From: Heliocidaris tuberculata
Taxonomy: Eukaryota > Echinodermata > Echinoidea > Camarodonta > Echinometridae
Direction: 5' to 3'
Assembly (NCBI GenBank): GCA_025618425.1
Contig: CM046845.1
Location: 35,534,799 to 35,598,798, forward strand
DNA: 64,000 bases
Below are positions 48,301 to 54,800 of the stretch, one piece after another (position 1 is the stretch's first letter; every line of letters starts with the position of its first letter). A program made the position numbers and the translations under genes. The notes below the pieces were generated by a model that worked only from the letters and a program-made list of their open reading frames with translations, had not been told where the DNA came from and did not search any database.

Positions 48301-49658
48301 CCGCCATTTTGCATTCACTTATTATACGATTTTGCCCGTTGCATGCGAGGCGTCACTTCTAGACGTAGGACGGCGTCAGTGTATGACTGACTGAGGTCTT
48401 TGATAATGTGAAAGTGACATCGTGTTCACCGAGTATAAAACATTTCACTCCACCTCCGCATATTCAGGAATGACTGGGAAATAGTATACATAAAATTATA
48501 GCAATAACCAATTAATTCTTGATTAACATAGTACATTATTTTATGTTTTGCCAACCATCCACATGACAGGTCCAGAGTTTAACGATCACACTTGCCCCTT
48601 ATTCGACACACACCACCGATATCGTGATTGACGCTTCCCTAGGGCTGAATACTACAATGACATTGACATGGACTGTGAACAACGTGATCTCCATCACTGT
48701 CAGAGGCCCAGATGGTATAGTCATAGACAGTACCGATTCACGATACGAAGCTGATATCCGCTCAAAACTTGTTACCATCACCATCGAAGAGGCGGAGGTA
48801 CAGTCATCCCTTAGTTGAATATTTAGGCTATTCTCCTGTCTTTTGTTTGTTTGATTTATTCATTATTTGCTTTACATTTTCATTTATCAACCAAAACAAA
48901 ATCAATTGTTAGAGATAAAACATGTTTGATGACTTTAAATCATTAGAATGCCAAAACCAATCATTGTAGGACATCGTTAACTTATCATCTCACAAACTTT
49001 AGCACTTTTGTTTCGGTCGTCAATTCTTATGCAGTTATCGCCTTTTCTCTGTCATTCTGTTAGTTGTTTTTTTTATTTATCTCTTTTGATCAACTCCCTA
49101 CACGCTCTGTCAATTGTATCCATAAAGGATAGGAAGTAAAATTGGGCAGGAATGTTAGTTAGTTTGCCCGACTCTAACCTGGAATCCTTTTCTTTTGAAT
49201 TTTTTTCTGTGATGGTGCATGTGACAATAATTTGAACGGTCATTAAGCCATAATACTGACTCGACTCTTCAAAACTTCCAAAATCTCTATAACCGATCCC
49301 ATTCTAATGCATAAATCAAGACAGCTTCTGATGTCATCGGTTTTAATCAGTTCCCTTTTATTTTAATTTCTTCTTTTTAAATGTTAGCGTGCTTTCTTTT
49401 AATAAAAAGACCGATTACTATCATGACTAAATTTCAGTAAAAATGTATTTCCAGATTGTATATTTTAATATAAAATGCTAGAACTGAGACTTTTATTTGT
49501 GACCTTTAAAAAAAATTTATATATAGGCAGGTGTTTGGAGTATCGAAATCAGTAACGCAGGTAACAGTCTCGTGGAATACGTCAGTGTGGAAGTGAACTC
49601 TAAACCACGTTCTGACGATGTTTATCCTCCAGTTGTAAATAGCTTCTTAGGAACGACG
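22234..49658 (+). CDS. CLCA family protein, 8 exons, 3' incomplete
   Basis: Exons: 22234-22413, 28247-28535, 28937-29232, 46010-46255, 46873-47097, 47508-47804, 48570-48797 and 49527-49658. All are flanked by AG/GT and all phases agree, giving 631 codons so far (vertebrate members have about 900). A signal peptide (LVCLLLSSLCKA) is followed by the CLCA N-terminal domain (NILIAIHKDVEED; RRVYFGAITILVPPTW; KLRWGVFDE), the cysteine-rich linker (EAPNLQNKKC) and a VWA domain with an intact MIDAS (DTSGS in exon 4, the T of GGQTCVG in exon 5, LSDGKEN in exon 6). A beta-sandwich region follows. CLCA proteins are secreted or surface-tethered, self-cleaving regulators of calcium-activated chloride channels. 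Here the HExxH zinc protease motif is replaced by RQFAK (residues 162-166), so self-cleavage is unlikely. The C-terminal part should lie beyond the gap or on a sequence not adjacent here. Confidence 0.92.
22430..24950. mobile_element. DNA transposon with about 170-bp inverted arms, split by a LINE insertion
   Basis: The left arm starts GGAGCCTGTCCCGAAATAGT at 22430 and runs on to about 22605. Its reverse complement is found in two pieces, 23262-23365 and 24860-24950, separated by a 1.5 kb insert. The element is in CLCA intron 1. The middle (22606-23260) shows no transposase, only smaller internal inverted repeats. The arms contain many CCCC/GGGG blocks. Confidence 0.8.
23365..24859 (+). mobile_element. 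5'-truncated LINE inserted in the DNA transposon
   Basis: The insert ends in (AATTTC)n after GAGAAGGAAATAAATG, a non-LTR retrotransposon tail. It is bounded by an 11-bp imperfect target duplication, AACCTTTTGT at 23355 and AACCTTTTTGT at 24860. No reverse transcriptase motif was found, so only 3' UTR-like sequence remains. It contains poly-C and CA runs at 23383-23407. Confidence 0.7.
25363..26427. mobile_element. DNA transposon, 1.07 kb, with about 200-bp inverted ends
   Basis: The left end GGGTGTCTAAAAAAATGCAA and the right end (its complement with TGTCTC) are inverted, and similarity continues inward for about 200 bp (TTTTGATTGGTAATATCTT; AGGTGATA). No transposase is recognised, so this is a non-autonomous copy. 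It lies in CLCA intron 1. Confidence 0.75.
27376..28097. mobile_element. hAT-like non-autonomous element with exact 8-bp target duplication
   Basis: The ends CACTGGCGTAGCC and GGCTACGCCAATG are inverted, flanked by a perfect 8-bp duplication CCTCCAAA (27368-27375 and 28098-28105), which is typical of hAT. The interior holds about three tandem units of roughly 180 bp (from about 27535, 27718 and 27900) with GCGAAGCGCGAAA and AGAGAAAGATAACGGCTCG, the same unit seen at 1500-3028. Poly-G tracts mark both ends. No transposase is present. Confidence 0.85.
28098..28246 (+). other. End of CLCA intron 1
   Basis: Short unique sequence between the hAT-like element and the exon 2 acceptor (AAAG at 28246). 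The acceptor is preceded by a modest pyrimidine tract (TTTTGTCTTTTC). Confidence 0.5.
29436..30260. repeat. Minisatellite, about 28-bp unit, about 30 copies
   Basis: A tandem array built on ATAAAGGTTCGATAAGTATA followed by either CATATCAC or CATAAT/CATA, so that units of about 20 and 28 bp alternate. Copies differ by few substitutions (TTCGA or TTCAA; TATCAC or TATCGC), pointing to recent amplification. The edges degrade at both ends. Long Tyr/Leu-rich minus-strand reading frames across it are a by-product of the repeat. It lies in CLCA intron 3. Confidence 0.95.
30389..30419. repeat. (TA)n microsatellite
   Basis: A TA dinucleotide run just after the minisatellite. Confidence 0.9.
30600..30960 (-). 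pseudogene. L1/Tx1-like LINE C-terminal fragment
   Basis: On the minus strand, starting near 30955, a frame reads ESPNCSFCSEAPETLDHLF followed by VNC. This is the CxxC...H...C cysteine-histidine motif found near the end of the reverse transcriptase protein of L1/Tx1-type LINEs. Stops follow soon after. Only a short decayed piece is left. Confidence 0.5.
30961..31860. other. CLCA intron 3 segment, LINE tail-like piece
   Basis: Near 31075-31140 there is a hairpin GCGCTTAGAAACATCCGTGT-like segment followed by GCGCCTAATAAATGTATTGTATTATTATT, the form of an L2-type LINE 3' end. The remainder shows no gene. Confidence 0.4.
31870..32210. repeat. Degenerate tandem array, period about 30 bp
   Basis: About ten or eleven imperfect units follow the scheme GTGCCCCTTTT - T/C-rich - CTGATAA (for example AAGTGCCCCTTTATTC, AATTGCCCCTTTTCTC, GGTGCCTCTTTTCAAATCTGAT). 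The units have diverged far more than those at 29436-30260. Open frames through it on the minus strand (KR/EKR-rich) are repeat by-products. Confidence 0.7.
33809..34083. mobile_element. hAT-like MITE (CAGGGGCGGATCCAG), copy 1
   Basis: The left end CAGGGGCGGATCCAGGATTT is paired with a worn right end (TAAATCTGCCACTG...CTG). The flanks carry an 8-bp duplication with one mismatch (ACCATAGA at 33801, CCCATAGA at 34084). Internal poly-G and poly-A runs are present. A second copy lies at 47996-48306, sharing 'GGAAACTGCTT' and 'CCATAATTCTC'. Confidence 0.7.
34325..35370 (+). pseudogene. CR1/Jockey-type LINE, 3' part of reverse transcriptase
   Basis: The sequence begins with GVPQGSRL at 34328, broken by a poly-C run, and reaches the catalytic box in degenerate form (YVND at about 34436-34447 in place of YADD). 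It continues NLGVWLDSRLNM, KLDYCNGLLFGL, LQRVQNACARLV and LHWLPIKHRITFKILLL (to 34988). After a stop, remnants of the final domain (SYAAQKLW) follow, and a TATAAATTAATCTTATTATT tail near 35340. The catalytic box change and stops show an inactive copy. Confidence 0.85.
35921..38554 (-). CDS. Toll-like receptor, intronless
   Basis: This is a single exon of 877 aa from the first ATG at 38554. Nearby in-frame ATGs (38536, 38533, 38527) are also possible, and the last ones put the signal peptide (YFLFVIIAVTSII) closest to the N-terminus. An in-frame stop lies just upstream. The ectodomain has an N-terminal cysteine segment and about 20 leucine-rich repeats, and ends in one cysteine-rich cap (NPLICNCDLKWLPGWF...C...C), the single-cysteine-cluster layout. 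A transmembrane helix (SCLAIVGVALILALGLIYY) leads to a cytoplasmic TIR domain (YDLAIMHHEVDNEWV; IVVISRESLEDQW; LFWTDDERGQDYFWEEL). TLRs sense microbial ligands and signal through MyD88-type adaptors. The box 2 / BB loop is unusual, with no RDxxPG. Intronless TLRs are typical of the expanded sea urchin family. The gene lies antisense within CLCA intron 3. Confidence 0.95.
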   Translation of the reverse strand: MLRDVNMMRMLDHHYFLFVIIAVTSIIHQRETAFVVASCDQDFNQKVAFCSGQGFRSVPTDLIPDLRYLYLHDNLLTTLKNETFAKYPSVRVLTLDGNNISRIERGAFKPLKNLVRLLIGDNPYLPTFKKSMFDSESLSTLNAKSSNLETFAGEIIACLAKGTILSLSYNKLRKINWTSSNPLDVVYLNANRFRHISRNMFVFNNYVNTLDLSGNPIEFIEALVISSLHVEEIDLMNTHITFPQLSNLFHGVRMSRFIREFDLAGAILHIVENGLFAPLKGKNLDKVSIEMNSFNVIHDNALDGLAGVSQLLLGYNNLKEIEPRTFNGMVALRTLSLEENSIRTLNSQATLWNLSLIHLNLASNELKAINSSAFHGLKTLKTLDLSNNFKLQAIGNTTFAHFQSFTQLDLSNTHILDLAFHHLPFLASLILESAYCSTRLIRPGNLGNEAPSLTTLDLIDNALGSDMMWDAINNKSSFFGLQNLSRLELSRNPLCTIPLGMFQNLLNLQILRLDECSLAVLEIGIFLDLESLVLLSLEDNYLNVISTGLFDVLNNLEDLILSGNALTYLDSDLFKYLTSLVYLDISGNRISSLNRSTFEPLLPLARIKLSLNPLICNCDLKWLPGWFKGSVELIDSLHTTCLDNTATLEPFRGKQLITFDPRDECDPDFTLYSCLAIVGVALILALGLIYYQRWWIRYRLFLLKLCFIGYDEIHDAVDRREFQYDLAIMHHEVDNEWVNEILRPALVERVPDFDRIVCGDEELMLGMYYLDAVNYATEQSFKTIVVISRESLEDQWFIMKFRTVLDHVNDVGIEKMILVFMEDIGDGELPFLIRLFLSDHRPYLFWTDDERGQDYFWEELIKDLTVNRRCNHLIPPN
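38573..40014. other. Region upstream of the TLR gene
   Basis: Presumed promoter and 5' flank of the TLR. It holds a long poly-T run (39343-39370), a GAGA/GGGG run (39673-39690) and no recognisable coding sequence. No specific immune-response element (such as an NF-kB site) was verified. Confidence 0.4.
40015..40554. mobile_element. Harbinger/PIF-like MITE, 540 bp
   Basis: The ends AGCTATGGTCACA and TGTGACCATAGCT are inverted and flanked by TAA duplications (40012-40014, 40555-40557). The interior is GC-rich (CGGCGGAGACCGGCGGGCC and similar), very unlike its surroundings. No transposase frame was identified. Confidence 0.8.
40641..41715 (+). pseudogene. L1/Tx1-like LINE C-terminal region, decayed
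   Basis: Consecutive frames read as the C-terminal part of an L1/Tx1 reverse transcriptase: KAPMFCVEILKAWQDM (near 40780), FHYKLLYGAIYTNEHLF, NNNYCSFC, then KLEPYEHIF and ECDDVKALWQ (41300-41470), and a terminal RDEEKAIAMKRNKL (to 41715). Internal stops replace expected residues (after CSFC, after EHIF). The match is by motif order; residue-level identity to a named family was not tested. Confidence 0.7.
41850..42420. repeat. Hairpin-rich TGCAC repeat (MITE-like)
   Basis: The segment carries paired inverted motifs: GGCCAAATAATGCA near 41890 with TGCATTATTTCGGCC near 41990; TGGATATACAGCACCGAGG with CGGTATATCCA (41930-41970); and a perfect 23-bp inverted repeat at 42335-42357/42368-42390. No reading frame is credible here. 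Confidence 0.6.
42421..44220. other. CLCA intron 3 segment, no confirmed gene
   Basis: A 156-codon open frame at 42705-43175 (plus) has no recognisable domain, and its composition resembles random AT-rich sequence. A perfect 17-bp-arm palindrome is at 43549-43583. Near 43985 and 44060-44090 there are inverted CCTCGCGGCTT / AAGCCGCGAGG motifs, probably the ends of a small DNA element. Confidence 0.4.
44243..44660 (+). pseudogene. RecQ-like DNA helicase fragment, broken
   Basis: Starting with MAACPSDSRDYFIED at 44243, a helicase N-terminus can be followed: KLNITGFQDLQSKALFSVLR, the Walker A box SLPTGYGKSAIF (near 44397-44440), then, in a different frame, VVIISPLVSLMKNQVETL (44595-44650), which is RecQ motif Ia. 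A TAG replaces the residue after SAIF and a frameshift lies near 44440. No further helicase motifs follow, so the piece is a truncated pseudogene. Such RecQ-like copies are dispersed in several marine invertebrate genomes. Confidence 0.75.
44661..46009. other. End of CLCA intron 3
   Basis: Non-coding sequence with a poly-G run (45102-45128), GT-rich and CT-rich simple repeats (45197-45370) and a CA run (45510-45536). No gene is seen before the exon 4 acceptor at 46009. Confidence 0.5.
47996..48306. mobile_element. hAT-like MITE (CAGGGGCGGATCCAG), copy 2
   Basis: This is a copy of the element at 33809-34083 in the same orientation, in CLCA intron 6. The left end CAGGGGCGGATCCAGGATTT is intact and the right end (CTAAATCCGCC) is worn. 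No target duplication could be confirmed. The end region (48200-48300) appears internally duplicated with poly-G/poly-C tracts. Confidence 0.7.
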
Positions 49659-49659
49659 G

Positions 49660-50335
49660 TACGTTGCAAACAGTAATCAGTGTTAACGTTTTTCCTTCTG
49701 TCTGTACGTCTCCCTATATCTCTTTATATTTCCCTTTGTTTTAATTTTCTGCCTTTTGCCGATTCTCTCTCTCTGCCTCCCTACCTCTTTTTTTCTCCTT
49801 TGCTCTCAATCTTTCAACCGAAGAAGCCATGTGCTTCTTGGGACCCTCGCCTCCTTCCACCACATTCTTTTTGTGAATGTATTTGTATTTGATTATGATT
49901 ATGAGAAGGAAATAAAATGTATTTTGAAATTCTTGAAATCCTCTATCTGTCCATCACTATACAGTGCGTCCCAGCGAAAAAACAAACCCTAAAACAAAGG
50001 GTAATTGTGACCAAACCATGTGCTCTATGACAGTAATTATTTATTTTCCTTCAATTAGAAGTATTATGCTTCTGTAATGATATCTTGATGGTATCCATCC
50101 GCAATGCTTTACCGAGCAGCAGCATTTTGAAAATGACACGTAAAAACTCAGCTGTGCGGGATTTGGGTAAAACCGTGAAGACGTTAGTATTACATGCGAA
50201 AATGAATTAAAGTTAATAGAAATACTAGCTTTAAGAGATATGGTACGTGAAATTCCCTTGTTTGATGGCATGCATTCAATTAATAAAACACGGGTCAATA
50301 CCAATTTCCAGTGGTGGGCAGGGGACTACGCCCCC
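49660..50335. other. CLCA intron 8 / contig end
   Basis: The sequence includes a LINE-like tail (TGATTATGATTATGAGAAGG followed by AAATAAAATG, near 49890-49920). No further CLCA exon is found before the N gap, so the C-terminal exons are missing from this contig end. Confidence 0.5.
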
Positions 50336-50835
50336 NNNNNNNNNNNNNNNNNNNNNNNNNNNNNNNNNNNNNNNNNNNNNNNNNNNNNNNNNNNNNNNNN
50401 NNNNNNNNNNNNNNNNNNNNNNNNNNNNNNNNNNNNNNNNNNNNNNNNNNNNNNNNNNNNNNNNNNNNNNNNNNNNNNNNNNNNNNNNNNNNNNNNNNNN
50501 NNNNNNNNNNNNNNNNNNNNNNNNNNNNNNNNNNNNNNNNNNNNNNNNNNNNNNNNNNNNNNNNNNNNNNNNNNNNNNNNNNNNNNNNNNNNNNNNNNNN
50601 NNNNNNNNNNNNNNNNNNNNNNNNNNNNNNNNNNNNNNNNNNNNNNNNNNNNNNNNNNNNNNNNNNNNNNNNNNNNNNNNNNNNNNNNNNNNNNNNNNNN
50701 NNNNNNNNNNNNNNNNNNNNNNNNNNNNNNNNNNNNNNNNNNNNNNNNNNNNNNNNNNNNNNNNNNNNNNNNNNNNNNNNNNNNNNNNNNNNNNNNNNNN
50801 NNNNNNNNNNNNNNNNNNNNNNNNNNNNNNNNNNN
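50336..50835. other. Assembly gap, exactly 500 N
   Basis: A run of 500 N. A fixed round size usually marks a scaffolding join of unknown length rather than a measured gap. Confidence 1.
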
Positions 50836-51100
50836 AATTTTCTCAGGAATTTAATTTAAGAATATGAAGACCCAAGATATATAAAAGAAATTCGCATAAA
50901 TCATTGAAAAGGTGACTTTTTAGCTGCCGGAAGCAAAGTGCGTAGCTTTAGGTCCCCCCATCATACCTTTTTCAAAGGACCAAAACGCCGCGTCGTTGGG
51001 AAGGGGTTATCGTATTAAATCTACGTTGTCTTAAAAATTCCATCAATTTCTTTTTCTGTAGGACTTTGAGCATTCATTATGTAATGTTGTAAGTTTAACA

Positions 51101-51325
51101 GATCTTGATTTTTAAGCTGACTGACGTGAATTTCATCCCGATATGCAAATAGTGATAATATTACCAAAAATAAAGGAAAATTGCTCATTCTTTTTGGCGA
51201 ATGTGAATGATAATCTCGTTGCTCAGTCACACCAAAAGTTTGGCGCACTGAACGCGTCGCATTGCGCGTATTTGTGGGGTGCGTAGGTTTAGGACCTGTA
51301 TAGCTTTAGGACCCCTGACCATATG
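51101..51325 (+). repeat. Dispersed repeat, copy 2 (LRRC69 intron 1)
   Basis: Near-identical to about 180-411 (see there), including the repeated GTAGCTTTAGGACC-type motif at its right end. It is followed by poly-C and poly-G runs (51357-51450). Confidence 0.8.
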
Positions 51326-51810
51326 CATGCTGCACCTATTATTCAATTCTTTTGCACCCCCCCCCCCCCTTCCCGGCCCCCCCCCGAAAAAAAACCCCAA
51401 ATGTTTTGGGGTTTTTCGGGGGCCGGGGGCGGGAGGGAGGGGGGGTGGTGTTTGTCTGCCGGTAAGCGGATGGAGGCCTAACGTAGCTAACGTTAGGTGT
51501 AGGACAACAGGGCAAAGGTTCGTAAGGGCAATGCATAATATTGAATGGCAAATATTTTAAGCCAAGCAGATTATAATCTACTTATAATCTATAATTTATA
51601 TAGTCCATAAAGAACCTCGCATATGTGTGAGTGAATTGGGTCCTGCTTTTTGGACATCTATATTCAGATCTGCTGTGCTTGTTACATGATTTGTTTAGAA
51701 CAGTTGGTTTGATTGCGATCTGAGTGCATGCTAGATCTAAATAAAGTTATTTAGAAGTCTCGTTCAAGTTCAACCAAGATTCCAAGAACATTTTTGTAAT
51801 TATTTTTCAG

Positions 51811-54800
51811 CTTGTTACCCTAAATCTGGGAAATAACTGCATAGAGGAGATACCTGATGAACTCAGCTCATTACATTCCTTAGAAGTTCTTCATTTATTC
51901 AACAACAAAATACAGAATATTGAGTCGAAGATTTTAGGTAAGTGGAAGATGTAACTTGAGATTACCTATGTAGTTATTAATTTGTTGTGTTTTTTTTTGT
52001 TTGGTTTTTTTCATTTTACAAATTATCGCAAACAAATGGTTTTGATCAAAGCATTTCTTTAGAATGGTTGTGCTTTAAGTTTTATTTGATATCATTTCAT
52101 TGGATTAAACTTATCACAAGCCAGTTATGCATCAAAGTTGAATTGAGTCTAGTCTTAATTCTAATTTATAAGTAAAATATATTTTGTTACTTTTTTTGCT
52201 TTTCGGCAGAAAGATGGTACATACATTTTAAAGTGTCGACTGTGACTGCAAATACATTAACACATGCTTTTATACTTTTGCTTCACTCCTTTGTGTTTTG
52301 CATTCTAGGAAGCTTAAGACACCTTAAACTATTAAACTTAAACAACAACCAAATCAAATCTCTTCCTGTGTCCATGAACAAGTAAGTATTAAAACATTGA
52401 CAACTCTTTTGTTATTAATTTCTTTCCTTGCTCTGGGCCCCATTTCATAAAACAGTTATCAATAACAAGTAACAATAATTGTTATAAGCTACTGAAATCC
52501 TTGAATCTGATTGGCTGAGAGCGAATTTGTCATAGAGATGAGGTAGTTGTTATTGATAGCAAGTTTTATGAAACAGCGCCCTGATGTTGACTAGTTTCCA
52601 TTCAGTTCTATTTTCAAATGATCCTGCTGCAATATCCAATTACCTTTTATTATTTATTTTATCTACCTGACTTGAAAACTGCCCTTTCATGGTCTCTCTT
52701 TCTTCATTTAACAGCACTGCATTATTTGAAATAGAGTAGATAAACCTTCCACTTTCATACAGCATTATTTCTCATCACATCTGTGAATAGGATATATTGT
52801 GAAAATATTTTTGAGACTGCTATGCCTGTCACATATTATTTCAGAGTGAAATATTAGTACATTTTAGCAGAATTTTTTGCTGTAAGAAATGCAGCATGCA
52901 AGTTTTTACAGATATTTCATGGTTAGTTTACATCCAAGACTGCTCTATCACATTTCTTTTAGAAATAAGGGTTCCATGCAATCTAAGAATGGAACCGTGA
53001 AGTCTTTGATACTTATGCCTTGTTCGAACTGAATTGAATTGAATTGAATTGATTAATCTGTCATAGTAATAGACAGGGGCGGCGCTACAGGGGGGGCAGG
53101 GGGGGCGACCGCCCCCCCCCCTATGATTTTTCAAGTAGTGAAAAAAGAAAAAAAAAAGAAGAAAAAAGAAGAAAAGGAGGAAGAAAAAGGAAGAAAGAAG
53201 AAAAAGGAGTATTAAAAAGAGAGGTCTTAAACATATAACTCTATATTACCCCTGTTATTCAATGGAGAAAAAAATATGACGTCATCTTTAGGTCGTCTTG
53301 CCCCTCCTATCAAAATACCCTGGCGCCGCCCCTGGTAATAGATGTTTTTGAGCAGTGACACTCAATTCCTGAACAGGATTATGTGTACCTGCACTGACTT
53401 GAAAAACTTTCATTCATATGCTACTGTCTGTGATCTTCGGAAGGTATTGTACAAGTTTTGCATTGGACTGTGCAGTTAGTACATTACAGCAAATGTCACC
53501 TAGAAGGTCAATGATACATTGGCCATGTGGTAATAAAGGGATTAATTTTCTGTTTTTAAGTTATAATTTCATTCTGTTTTTGGTATTTGTTCCCATTTGG
53601 GATTAATTATGTAATATTCTTTCAACATTATTTCTCATCTTTCTGTAAAAGAGTCATTGAATTGTTGTATGCTCTGTGAATAAATCAAATGAATTGAACT
53701 CATTCTTTACAGGTTAATCAACCTTGAATACCTGAGTGTAGATGGAAACCAGCTGACTACCCTCCCTGGTGAGATCTGTGCTTTAAGTCACATGGTTGAG
53801 ATTCATGCTGCTAATAACCAGCTGACCTCACTACCCATGGAGTTAGGATTCCTGGTCAAACTCAAGAAGTTCCATGTCCAGCAGAACCGTATTAAGGAGC
53901 TACCAGAAGGCATGGGAAAGCTTAGAAATCTGGAGGTCATCGATGTTGCAGCCAATGAATTACGCATCTTCCCAACTGAGGTGGGTATTAATGAAATTGA
54001 TTATCGTATTTAAAAAGAACTTGTAACCTGTCGTGAAGAAGTTGATTGCAATAAAATGCAAGTTTATATACAACTTTTGCACTATAAAGCAGTCATGAGC
54101 TACTTTTGACTTGACCGTATATGAAACCTCAGTCTCTAGTGGCTAATGTGAACAGATTGTACAAGTTAATTTGATTGCATAGTTGCAGTGGTTGTGGTAA
54201 AAAAATTTTTTGCTATGCTGTCCTTCATTTATCAGATATTTTTTGCCAAATAATTATATAATTACATGTGTTTGAATCTTTATTGTGATTTCAAAATATG
54301 GATTTATATTTAAATTAGATCTGAGAATGGTATATCACTTGATTCATTGACCTATTTTATTTTCACTTTTATTCATTTTAGTTGCACAAACTGCCTCTAA
54401 AGGAGCTTTACTGTGAAGAGAATCCCCTTCTTGACAAGATTCCTGTTCAGTCTATCCAAGAAGATGAGGTTCTCACACTCAAGGTATCAAAGCTATGCCA
54501 AAACTTCCATTTTGATATATTTCATTTCATTTCCATTAACACAAAGAGCAAAGCAATAACAAAGAATGCTTGCTTATTTGCTGTAGAAAGTGAATTTTTC
54601 TCCTTGTGTTGTATAATGGACATTGGCAGTTGAAGCCTGTATTTTTCTTATGATTGCAGAATACAAACATTGTAGTATCAAACAGATGGTGTAAAAGATT
54701 TTAGTATGTTACATCAGGTATATTTAAGAACTAACAACATTTTCAATTTCCACTTTCTAAAGTATGGTAGCCATAGGTATTCTTAATATCATTCAGAACC

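Noticed and set aside
50240..50867. Open frames spanning the gap
   Set aside because: They exist only because N bases cannot give stop codons.
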